DNA of 64,000 bases from positions 1-64,000 of the forward strand of contig JABDLD010000046.1 in NCBI GenBank assembly GCA_013001885.1, given 5' to 3'. Origin of the DNA: Lysobacterales bacterium. GTDB taxonomy: Bacteria > Pseudomonadota > Gammaproteobacteria > Xanthomonadales > SZUA-36. This document shows, piece after piece, positions 28,501 to 35,985 of this stretch (position 1 is its first letter; every line of letters begins with the position of its first letter). The translations under genes and the position numbers were made by a program. The notes below the pieces were generated by a model. The model did no database searches. It saw nothing but the letters and a program-made list of their open reading frames with translations, and had not been told where the DNA came from.

Positions 28501-28994
28501 ACGAGATCAAGGACGGCCTGGGCCTGCACAAGACACCTGCGTTGTACGGCGCTTTTCCAATTGATCCCTATTCTCATACGCCCAGCTTCTGCGGAGTTCA
28601 GCAGCCGGGGATGACCGGCCAGGTCAAAGAAGATGTGATTTCCCGTTTCAGCGAATTGGGAGTTAAGGTCAGGGCCGGAGAAATTGAGTTTGCGCCCATC
28701 ATCCTTAAACGCGAGGAATTCACCACCCACGCCGTTAATTGGACTTTCCAAGTTGGTGGCGAAGCGCAGTTCGAAAATCTGCAGCCGGGTTCGATGGCGT
28801 TCACGCTTTGCGGCGTTCCAGTGATCTACCGGCTCGCGGAATCCTGCGCCATCACGGTCATAACCGCCAACGGTGACCCGATAAAAACAGAGGGCAGTAA
28901 GCTGGATGTGCGTTGGAGCCGGTCGCTGTTCGAACGCGACGGCCGGGTGAGGAAACTTGTCGTGGATATTCCGGAGACGACCGTCAGGCAATAG
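25557..28994 (+). CDS. 1145-residue carbohydrate-phosphorylase-like protein
   Basis: A very large soluble protein without a signal peptide, last gene of the LacI-type operon (38 bases after the previous stop). The N-terminal half contains STGGLTCGRRNPENALFPYY, a beta-sandwich-like pattern, and the C-terminal half contains HKTPALYGAFPIDPYSHTPS and QQPGMTGQVKEDVISRF, which I associate with proteins annotated as cellobiose-phosphorylase-like (GH94 and the larger GH149/GH161 beta-1,3-glucan phosphorylases). A helical (alpha/alpha)6-type middle region fits these. I cannot place the catalytic Asp with confidence, so the call is tentative. A cytoplasmic phosphorylase would make sense for oligosaccharides imported by the symporter or MFS porter. 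A different role, such as a glucan-processing enzyme without phosphorolysis, is possible. Confidence 0.5.
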   Translation: MREIYSGQSKIQQQAVSGPGELVDRDGQTFYKITNYHSMRPFFITLVSGSDHWMFVSSTGGLTCGRRNPENALFPYYTDDKIHDAHSTTGPHTAILAERDGKTFLWKPFACDTTVYAVERNLYKNQPGTVLLFEEVNHDLGLEFTYSWSSSERFGFVRKSVIRNMGSGDCQVKVLDGLRNLLPYGVNRESQTSLSTLVDAYKQAESIPELSMGIHTLSSILTDRAEPSEALKATVTWSMGLDRPKLLLSEDQFAAFCAGDELRSESFKKGQRGAFYVHSSLELPPGSEKSWYLLSDINQGPSDLARLSDEIGQGIAPGEIEKDIEAGTRRLLELVGSADGCQYSSDALVTARHFSNTLFNIMRGGTFYRDYEFPLADFIEFVGAWNTPLRQQAEALLADQKTSVSLPEVSELARDSGNADLERMALEYLPLIFSRRHGDPSRPWNHFSIDIKNEDGSDKLHYQGNWRDIFQNWEALAISYPEYIENFIAKFVNASTPDGYNPYRISRDGVDWETLEPDNPWSNIGYWGDHQINYLTKLLEFSLHYHPEKLIGFLSRDLFVYANVPYRLKGYAALVNDPRNTVIFDDEKAAAIDRRVAQTGSDGKLLTLADGVIYKVSLLEKLLVSTLSKLGNLVPGGGIWMNTQRPEWNDANNALVGYGLSMVTLCYLRRFLVLLEGLLDEDTQQSYSISFEVLDYFRGLDEALKKHGSMLENPMSGHDRKVFMDELGELGENYRETVYTGFCGRKDVLEKSQLLSFIRQALKFLDHTIAANRRADGLFHSYNLIEFGDERYDVEYLYEMLEGQVAVLSSGFLKPGESLKLLDALKASSIYREDQNSYLLYPDKKLPLFLEKNVIDKAIIESSEWLRRELASGRSTVVEQDANGKVHFNGRFRNAGDLRAALEKESGTSQQDVDALCEIFDEVFDHRRFTGRSGSMYKYEGLGSIYWHMVSKLVLAAGEVIGTASDNGLDEALIDRLAVHFDEIKDGLGLHKTPALYGAFPIDPYSHTPSFCGVQQPGMTGQVKEDVISRFSELGVKVRAGEIEFAPIILKREEFTTHAVNWTFQVGGEAQFENLQPGSMAFTLCGVPVIYRLAESCAITVITANGDPIKTEGSKLDVRWSRSLFERDGRVRKLVVDIPETTVRQ

Positions 28995-29000
28995 CGGGGC

Positions 29001-29780
29001 TCAGAATGTGCCGGGATACAGGCCGCCGTCCATCAGGATGTTCTGCGCCGTAATGTAGGCAGCCTGCTGGCTGCACAGGAACGCACATACCGCGCCGAAT
29101 TCATCCGGATCGCCCGGGCGCCGGGCGCCGATTTTACTGAAGAAAGATTCCCGGTGCGCCGCCTGGTCCAGGCCGCTTGCCTGCGCATTTGATTCCAACA
29201 CGGACCACATCCTGTCCGTGGCGACATATCCGGGCAGCAGATTGTTTATCGTTACGTTGTGCTGGGCGGGTTCGCGCGCAATACCGGAAACGAAGCCGGT
29301 GAGCCCGGCCCGGGCGCCGTTCGATAATCCCAAAACACTCACCGGCATCTTGACCGCCACGCTGGTGATGTTGACGATGCGGCCGAACCCCCTGCCGGTC
29401 ATGCCGTCGAGGCAGCGGCGGATCATGTCGATGGCGCTGAACATGTTGGCGTTGATTGCATCGAACCAGTCCTGCTGGTCCCAGTCGCGGAAATCTCCGG
29501 GCGGCGGTCCGCCGGCGTTGTTGACCAGGATGTCCGGTTCCGGGCAGGCAGCCAGTAACTGATCACGGCCCTGTCCGGTGGTGACGTCGGCAACCAGGGC
29601 CTGTACTTTTCCTCCGCCTGCAGCAGCAATTTCATCAGCCGTCCGTTCCAGCGCCTCGCGGTGGCGGGCACAGATCCAGACATCGACGCCTTCCCGCGCC
29701 AATGCCATTGCGCTGGCTTTGCCCAGCCCTTTGCTGGAAGCGCAAACGATCGCCTTCTTGCCGTTGATACCCAGATCCAT
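29001..29780 (-). CDS. SDR-family protein with altered catalytic Tyr/Lys
   Basis: A 259-residue short-chain dehydrogenase/reductase. The Rossmann nucleotide motif (CASSKGLGKA), NNAG at 87-90 and the active-site Ser140 (NITS) are present. However, counting from Ser140 the usual Tyr (+13) is Ser153 and the usual Lys (+17) is Arg157, within LGLSNGARAGL. This LSN..R variant is seen in a recognisable subgroup of SDRs annotated as oxidoreductases, so the change is probably inherited and not a sequencing error. The start ATG at 29780 follows GGAGAAACGCC; the frame stays open to 30017 across intergenic sequence. It lies convergent to the phosphorylase-like gene, six bases away, and 119 bases downstream of the desaturase. 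Confidence 0.8.
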   Translation of the reverse strand: MDLGINGKKAIVCASSKGLGKASAMALAREGVDVWICARHREALERTADEIAAAGGGKVQALVADVTTGQGRDQLLAACPEPDILVNNAGGPPPGDFRDWDQQDWFDAINANMFSAIDMIRRCLDGMTGRGFGRIVNITSVAVKMPVSVLGLSNGARAGLTGFVSGIAREPAQHNVTINNLLPGYVATDRMWSVLESNAQASGLDQAAHRESFFSKIGARRPGDPDEFGAVCAFLCSQQAAYITAQNILMDGGLYPGTF

Positions 29781-29899
29781 GGCGTTTCTCCAGTGTGCGT
29801 TTTGACTAACCCGGGCCAGGGTGCGCGTTGGTGTACATAATAATAGGGATCGGCCTGCAATTGCAGTCACATCGCAAGCATATCCTTGAACAGATGAAT

Positions 29900-30751
29900 C
29901 TAGTCGGCAGGAAGCAATTTTGCCCGGCGCAGCTCCTCCGGCGGTCGGCGAACGTCCCATACCAGGCCCAACGCCTCGAACAGGCAGATCACCCAGTAGA
30001 ACACATCGATTTCCCACCAGCAGAATCCCGCCCTTGCAGACACCGGATAGCGGTGGTGGTTGTTGTGCCAGCCTTCGCCAAGCACGAGCAGGGCGACGAT
30101 AGCGTTGTTGGTGGAGTCATCACCGGTGTCGAACCGGCGACGCCCGCTTTTATGGCAGAAGTAGTTTACCGCTGAGCTGTTGTGGATCATCATCGTGGCC
30201 CCGAACAGGACGCCGACAGCCACTCCCGATAACCCGCTGATCATGAATGCCACCAGGCACAAAATGAGGCCGGGTACCTGCGAGTACCGATGCAGCCACA
30301 TCAGTTCGGGGTATTCGGTCAGCCGGGGCACCTGGGCCAGAATCTCTTCATCGGTGTATCTGCAGTCAAGCAGGCTGCCGAACCAGCACGTCCAGAAGCC
30401 GTGCCTGGGTGTGTGCGGATCGCCTTCTCGATCGGTGTTGAGGTGATGCAGTCGGTGTTTGCCGGCAAAACCAATCGGGTCGCCGAACGTGCTGGCACAG
30501 CACAACGCAAGGAAAAACTGAAATCCGCGGCTGGTGCGAAATGCGTTGTGCGCAAAATACCGGTGCAGGGCGACACCCACACCGATGCACTGAAGCGGAT
30601 AGATCGCGGCAAAAATCAGCCAGTCTGTGCGGTCGGGTCCATTGATCAGGGCCCAGACTACCAGGACGTGCATCAACACGATCAGAGACATTCTCCATAC
30701 CCGGGCGGGGCGGGTGCGGGTGAAAGGGCGGGTTGCCAGTTGTGTGCTCAT
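29900..30751 (-). CDS. Membrane fatty-acid (acyl-CoA/lipid) desaturase
   Basis: A 283-residue membrane di-iron desaturase. The three histidine boxes are HRYFAH (after the first membrane region), HRLHH followed by NTDREGDPHTP, and HNNHH near the C-terminus; they place it with the delta-9 acyl-CoA/acyl-lipid desaturases. Four membrane-spanning segments are predicted around the boxes. Its ATG overlaps the stop of the radical SAM gene (ATGA), so the two are translationally coupled. It would introduce a double bond in fatty-acyl chains using O2 and electrons from a ferredoxin or cytochrome, and could adjust membrane fluidity. The regulatory cyclase-like gene at the head of the operon suggests control by a signal. 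Confidence 0.9.
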   Translation of the reverse strand: MSTQLATRPFTRTRPARVWRMSLIVLMHVLVVWALINGPDRTDWLIFAAIYPLQCIGVGVALHRYFAHNAFRTSRGFQFFLALCCASTFGDPIGFAGKHRLHHLNTDREGDPHTPRHGFWTCWFGSLLDCRYTDEEILAQVPRLTEYPELMWLHRYSQVPGLILCLVAFMISGLSGVAVGVLFGATMMIHNSSAVNYFCHKSGRRRFDTGDDSTNNAIVALLVLGEGWHNNHHRYPVSARAGFCWWEIDVFYWVICLFEALGLVWDVRRPPEELRRAKLLPAD

Positions 30752-32304
30752 GCTGTCGTCGCCTCAGGGTTGGGCCGTTTTTCGCGTTTGTAGTTGGTGG
30801 CAAGCGCGTCTTCTTCCAGCAGCGGGTTCAGAATGCCCTGGGCGTCCGTGATGAACGTTGGCTCAAACCAGGATTCATAACGGCTATCGACAGGCAAACG
30901 CGGCGAATATACGGCGTCCAGACGCTCTGATGAGCTGACATTGGTGCGTTTACCCTTGCGCTTGAAGATGGCGCCCGGGCTGGAAAAGCTGCCCGGCGCC
31001 AGAATCGCCAGGGCCGTCAGTGAGGAAACCGCCATCGCGAACGGACTCAGCGAGCGCCGGTAGTGCCACAGGAATCTCGCCTGGTGCTGCAGGAATCGTT
31101 TTCGGTATCCGCGGAAGTTTCTTCCGTTGCGAATGAAATGCACCACGTCTTCAACCGAATCGATTGGCTTGAGGCTGAGCGTGGAACCCTCGAGGTCGCG
31201 CATTTTGGTGTTGGGAAGAATCTGGCCCTGTTCGTAACGGTCGTGGAAAAAAGGCGTGCCCGGGAACGGGATGGCCATGAAAATAAAGTTCGGCGCCGGT
31301 ATTTCGGCATGGTCGCAAATCAGGTCCAGTTGCCCGTACATCTGTTCCAGCGTCTGCACCGTGGGGTCGTACACCAGCCCGTATTGGAATATGATGCCCG
31401 CTTCCAGGCAGCGCCGGATCAGTTCCACCTGGTTCATCCGGCTGTTCTGTTTCTTGTTGACGCCTTCCAGCCACATGCTGTCGTCGAAGGACTCGACCCC
31501 GACAAAGACCGATGCGCACCCGGTTTCCGCGGCCAGACGTATGTTTTCCTCACTCCAGAAAAAAGAGTCGGTGACGAAACCGCTCCAGACCTTGAACTGG
31601 CCTGCTTCGCGCCGCTTCTGTACCCGCTCGATGCGGCTCCTGAAGCCGGACGGCCCGTCACCCGCCAACTGGTTGTCGTTGAAAAAGAAAGCCATGCGCT
31701 TGCCCATCGCGGCCATCTGCGTTTCCAGGTAATCGAGGTCTTGCGGCTGGTATTTGAGTCCTACTCCGGTCAACGAGCAGAAGCTGCACCTGAAGTTACA
31801 GTTTCGCGTTGATTCAGCGTAACCCAGGCGTTTGATCCAGTAGGCAAGGTCGTAGCGTGGCTGGAATTGTGGATTGACGTATTCTGGTCCGAAAGCCTCC
31901 CGGATGACCTCGGTAATTTGCTCAACGTCTCCGGTGCAAACGTAGTCGAGAAAATTTTCCGAGTATTTCGGAAGGCAGCGCACCGCATGCCCGCCGGCAA
32001 CCGAAATGACCGCGGAATTGGCGGTTTTTGCGTAGGCCGTCAGGTGCAAAATACGGTCAAATGTCGCGGTGAGACCGGTCAACACGATCATGTCCGGCCA
32101 GCTGAGCAGTTCGGGTCTGAACACCTCGATAAAACCACTGTGGACTTCGTTGTACAGCTGCACCTCACAGAATTGCTGCGAAAAATAGCCGCCCAGCAAA
32201 ACCGGGGCCAGGGCGTCCGGGACCTCGTTCCTGCGCTTTATGGGTTCGCGCATTTCCGGGAAATAACAATTAACGATGAGTATTTTTTTAATTTTTAAAC
32301 TCAT
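30748..32304 (-). CDS. Radical SAM protein with N-terminal B12-binding-like domain
   Basis: A 518-residue radical SAM enzyme. The first 150 residues look like the cobalamin-binding Rossmann domain of the BchE/hopanoid-methylase-like group (ILIVNCYFP.., MIVLTGLTATFDRILHL, AVISVAGGHAVRCLPKYSE), although no DxHxxG is seen, so cobalamin may not be bound in the usual way. The catalytic motif is C169-x3-C173-x2-C176 in CNFRCSFC, followed by a barrel with GCASVFVGVESFDD and PFPGTPFFHDRYEQG. The C-terminal 100 residues contain a hydrophobic segment (AVSSLTALAILAP) and a basic tail. The substrate is unknown; coupling to a desaturase suggests a lipid. It overlaps its neighbours on both sides by four bases. 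Confidence 0.8.
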   Translation of the reverse strand: MSLKIKKILIVNCYFPEMREPIKRRNEVPDALAPVLLGGYFSQQFCEVQLYNEVHSGFIEVFRPELLSWPDMIVLTGLTATFDRILHLTAYAKTANSAVISVAGGHAVRCLPKYSENFLDYVCTGDVEQITEVIREAFGPEYVNPQFQPRYDLAYWIKRLGYAESTRNCNFRCSFCSLTGVGLKYQPQDLDYLETQMAAMGKRMAFFFNDNQLAGDGPSGFRSRIERVQKRREAGQFKVWSGFVTDSFFWSEENIRLAAETGCASVFVGVESFDDSMWLEGVNKKQNSRMNQVELIRRCLEAGIIFQYGLVYDPTVQTLEQMYGQLDLICDHAEIPAPNFIFMAIPFPGTPFFHDRYEQGQILPNTKMRDLEGSTLSLKPIDSVEDVVHFIRNGRNFRGYRKRFLQHQARFLWHYRRSLSPFAMAVSSLTALAILAPGSFSSPGAIFKRKGKRTNVSSSERLDAVYSPRLPVDSRYESWFEPTFITDAQGILNPLLEEDALATNYKREKRPNPEATTA

Positions 32305-35300
32305 TGGCTCCCTGTGGTTTTTTCCAGCTTGTTCAGTGTTTTCGTTGCGAGCTTCCAGTCTGTGGTTTGCGCGAAATTCGCAGCACGTTCGGTGATCTGC
32401 CTCAATATTCGTATGGCCAGGTCGTCTTTACCCTGCAGGGAGAGTGCTTCGGCGCGGTAAGGCGCGGCGCGCAATTCCAGCGCCCTCGACTCCAGCCGGC
32501 GCGCCCGCCTCAGCGCCTGTTTAAGATAGTTCGCAGCCTCTTCCAGTAGGTCGCTTTCGCCGGTTTGCCGGTAATTCTCCAGCTTAATTTGCCCGTGCAG
32601 ACGGTAATACTCGGGTTCGAAGAAATTCTCGCCGGTTTCGCGGGAAAACGCCCAACCGCTTTCCAGTTGCTCAGCGGCTTCGTGATACCGGCCAAGGAGA
32701 GAATATTCTTCCGCCAGCATGAACGAGCAGTAAGTAACGCCCGCACCCGAACCCATTTGCCTGTAACGTTCCAGCGCAGTTTTCATCTTTTCGGCACCGG
32801 AATCATCGATGGGCTTCGAACCGGCATCCGAAAGCCGGCTCTCGGCCCAGCCACCGACCAGGCTCGATAACGGCAACCAGAAGCCAAAACCTTTCTCCGT
32901 GGCTATTTGAATCGCTTCGTTGGCATAGGACAGCGTTTTTTCGGGTTCAGACCGCATTTGGTGGTACCAGGCGCTCTGGAAAGCCGCGAAAACGATGCCC
33001 CATGGGTGTTTTTGCTCCAGCGCGATGCGGTTTGCTTCGCGCACCAGTCCGGGGCCGGACCGAGGATCGCCGAGGTGCCAGTTGACATGGGCGAGGATCA
33101 CCCGCACGTGGATCCGGGTGTCATCACCGCTGGGAGATTCGCTGGAATAATCGCTGCCCTCCACCTCGCTGGCGAGGGCATGTTCAAGGTGCGATTTCGC
33201 CGCCAGAAAATCAGCGCGGTAATATAGCGTGAAAGCCAGGCAGTATTGGGCCTGCAGATACTGAACCGGGTCTCCCGTGGTTTCGGCAATTCTGACCAGT
33301 CGCTGGCTCAAATCCAAAGCTTCATCGAGCTGTGAAGCGATGGTGTAATACATCCAGAGACCGACCGCGACCCGGAAGAGTTGCGGTGCGTCTCCAATAA
33401 ACTCACAGAGCTCAAGCGCCCTGGTAAACGTCTTACGGACTTCAGGGTGGGCATATCCATGCGTAGACAGCAGCGCCGTTCCCAGTATGCTTCGCAGGGG
33501 AATCTCAAGGGCTGCGCGCTGCGGCGAGTCGGGCATTGCTTTCAGCATGCTGAGTCCGTTTCGGGACTGTGCAACAGCTTCCTCGTTTGCAAAGCGGGCG
33601 AGCGACTGGCGGCCTGCTCTGATCCAGTAGGCATTTCCGTTTTCGAGATCGCCCGCCTCGCTGTAATGATGTGCCAGCAAGGCCGGTTGGCGCACGGTCA
33701 CGTCGGGGATTTCCTTTTTCAGGATTCGGGCTATGCGGCCGTGCAGTTCCCTGCGCTTGGATTTCAGTAGCGAGTTATAGGCCGTCTCCTGGATAAGGAT
33801 GTGTTTGAATGTATAGGTGAGGTTGCGAAACAATCCGCGCTGAAACAGCATTTCAGCCTTGACGATACGGGACAGTTCTTCCTTGAGCGCCGCCTCGTTT
33901 TTTGTTCCGCTGACAATTTTGAGCAGGTCGTAACTGAACTCCCGGCCCAGCACGGAGCAAAGTTGCAGCAGTGCTTTTGCTTTACCCAGGTTGTCCACCC
34001 GCGACGCCAGGGAGTCCTGTAGCGTTGTTGGAATCTCCAGCCGGTTCATCGTGTCCGGACCGCCCTTTTCCAGTGATTTTTGCCAGGCTTTTGACTCCAG
34101 TATCGCCCGGGTCAGCTCCTGCAGGTAGAGGGGATTGCCGTCGGTCTCTGAGATGATGCGATCCACGACCGTGTCCGGCAGTTTCTCCCCACCTTCCGTT
34201 GAATTAATCAGTTCACGGGCGTCTTTGAGGCCAAGCGGCAGCAATTCGTGGACCACGACGAATGCACGCCTGGTCCAGTCGGCCTGGAATTCCGGTCGTG
34301 CTGAGAACAGGACAAACAGGCCGGGAAATGTCCCCCGGTCCATCATCATCCGGACCATTTCGAGGGTGGTCGGGTCTGCCCAGTGCAGATCTTCCAGAAT
34401 CATCAGTACCGGCCTTCTCGAAGCGGCCAGACTGATCATGTCAAGAAGCAGCTCAAGGGTTTGCAGACGGACAACCTGGGCGGCAACACTGGGCGGTGCG
34501 AACTCCTCGCCGGTATCCAGCGACAACAGGTTGGCCAGCAAGGCCACGGCCTCGGATGTGTCGATCGACTGCCTCTGCATGAACGATTTCAGTTTTTGCA
34601 GGCGCGCAGCGGACGTATCTTGCTCGGTGAACCTTAAAACCGGACCCTGCAGCACCTGAATCAGCGGGGACAGGGGGTTGTGGCGTTCATATGGCGAGCA
34701 TTGGCAGGGAATGACAACGACGCGGTCACCCTCGATTACGGTCCTGTAAAAAGCATTTACCAGGCTCGACTTGCCGATTCCGGCCTCGCCGCGCAGGAAC
34801 ACCACCTGGCCGTCACCTTCAAGTACGTTTTGCCAGCGGTCGCCGAGCATTCGCATCTCGTCGTCGCGGCCCGTCATTTGCGGGTTTGCGGCGAAGAAGT
34901 CCTTGGTTGTCAACGCCATTTCCACCCGGTAAACGGTAATTTCGCCGCCGGATGGCGCTTGTTTCTGAATGCCCAATGATTGCAGCTGAAATCGACTGTC
35001 AACGAGTTGCTGCGTTTGCGGCCCAACCACCATGAACCCTGGATTCGCCAGTCCGGTCAGCCAGGTGGCCAGTCGCGGCACCTGCCCGATGATGGCAACT
35101 TCGTTTCCATCGGTCCTGGATTCATCGACGATGACCAACCCGGTTGCGACACCGACGCGGACTGTCAGGGCTGGCTCGCCGCTGGGAGACTTGAATTCAG
35201 GTTTGTTCCGAATATCCTCAATCAGAGCGAGGCCGGCGGCCACTGCCCGCTGCGCGTCCCCTTCATCAGCATGCGGATAACCGAATGCCATCACCAGGTT

Positions 35301-35789
35301 CTGAGTGCCGCTTGGAAGCATGTAACCCTTGTAGCGATCGGCTAATTGACTTGAAAAAGATTTGAGCGCGGAGTAGTAGCTCTGCAGGTATTCAGGATCC
35401 ATTTCTGAATCCAATCCGTCGGTGAATTCGAACACGCAGCTGAGGATCGTGATCTGGCGCCGCTCTGAAGCCCCCATTTCCAGTGAAACCGACGGTTCAG
35501 GCTCCGGTTCATCCAAGGGTCCTTCCACAATGGGTGCAGTCCGGATAACCGAGCCCCTGGGTGTGATGTCAAAAATCCAGGCCAGAATGATCGCAACGGG
35601 GAATCCCAGCACCAGCAGGATCAGGAGTCCCTGCATGGCTATAGGTGGGGCCTCGAAGGCTTCCAGGACGATTTCGGCGACCTGCACCAGGACCCAGCCG
35701 CCGAGGGTGTAGGGTATAGCCACCTGGAATACGCGTCGCCGCCAGATTTCTCTGAAGAACTTTTTCAGTTTTCGAAGAATTCGAGCCAA
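32301..35789 (-). CDS. Membrane-anchored pseudo-cyclase / AAA ATPase / TPR signalling protein
   Basis: A 1162-residue multidomain protein. Residues 1-75 are the basic start and two-helix membrane module (RRRVFQVAIPYTLGGWVLVQ, then LLILLVLGFPVAIILAWIFD). Residues 108-290 resemble a class III nucleotidyl cyclase (ERRQITILSC.., AFGYPHADEGDAQRAV, VRVGVATG), but both metal-binding Asp positions are changed (Val119 and Gln163), so cyclase activity is unlikely. Residues 303-560 form an AAA/STAND-like ATPase with Walker A GEAGIGKS (334-341) and Walker B LMILEDLHWADP. The rest is a long TPR-like helical region. Architecture of this type is common in environmental bacteria, function unknown. The stop overlaps the radical SAM start, so it heads a three-gene operon. 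Confidence 0.75.
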   Translation of the reverse strand: MARILRKLKKFFREIWRRRVFQVAIPYTLGGWVLVQVAEIVLEAFEAPPIAMQGLLILLVLGFPVAIILAWIFDITPRGSVIRTAPIVEGPLDEPEPEPSVSLEMGASERRQITILSCVFEFTDGLDSEMDPEYLQSYYSALKSFSSQLADRYKGYMLPSGTQNLVMAFGYPHADEGDAQRAVAAGLALIEDIRNKPEFKSPSGEPALTVRVGVATGLVIVDESRTDGNEVAIIGQVPRLATWLTGLANPGFMVVGPQTQQLVDSRFQLQSLGIQKQAPSGGEITVYRVEMALTTKDFFAANPQMTGRDDEMRMLGDRWQNVLEGDGQVVFLRGEAGIGKSSLVNAFYRTVIEGDRVVVIPCQCSPYERHNPLSPLIQVLQGPVLRFTEQDTSAARLQKLKSFMQRQSIDTSEAVALLANLLSLDTGEEFAPPSVAAQVVRLQTLELLLDMISLAASRRPVLMILEDLHWADPTTLEMVRMMMDRGTFPGLFVLFSARPEFQADWTRRAFVVVHELLPLGLKDARELINSTEGGEKLPDTVVDRIISETDGNPLYLQELTRAILESKAWQKSLEKGGPDTMNRLEIPTTLQDSLASRVDNLGKAKALLQLCSVLGREFSYDLLKIVSGTKNEAALKEELSRIVKAEMLFQRGLFRNLTYTFKHILIQETAYNSLLKSKRRELHGRIARILKKEIPDVTVRQPALLAHHYSEAGDLENGNAYWIRAGRQSLARFANEEAVAQSRNGLSMLKAMPDSPQRAALEIPLRSILGTALLSTHGYAHPEVRKTFTRALELCEFIGDAPQLFRVAVGLWMYYTIASQLDEALDLSQRLVRIAETTGDPVQYLQAQYCLAFTLYYRADFLAAKSHLEHALASEVEGSDYSSESPSGDDTRIHVRVILAHVNWHLGDPRSGPGLVREANRIALEQKHPWGIVFAAFQSAWYHQMRSEPEKTLSYANEAIQIATEKGFGFWLPLSSLVGGWAESRLSDAGSKPIDDSGAEKMKTALERYRQMGSGAGVTYCSFMLAEEYSLLGRYHEAAEQLESGWAFSRETGENFFEPEYYRLHGQIKLENYRQTGESDLLEEAANYLKQALRRARRLESRALELRAAPYRAEALSLQGKDDLAIRILRQITERAANFAQTTDWKLATKTLNKLEKTTGSQ

Positions 35790-35985
35790 GCTGCACCCCC
35801 GTCAAATAAGTCGGCTTCTTCTGGTTGAGTTCGGCAGCTTCCCTCTGCCCGAGCACGGATCTCGGAATTATCTCCAAAGTGTATCAAATGCATGCCGGGC
35901 AGGGGTGAAAAGCACCCAATACGAGCTCAGTTCTCCATTCCTGCTATGGTTATAAATAATTCAGCCGAGTGAGGATAATTCCCTC

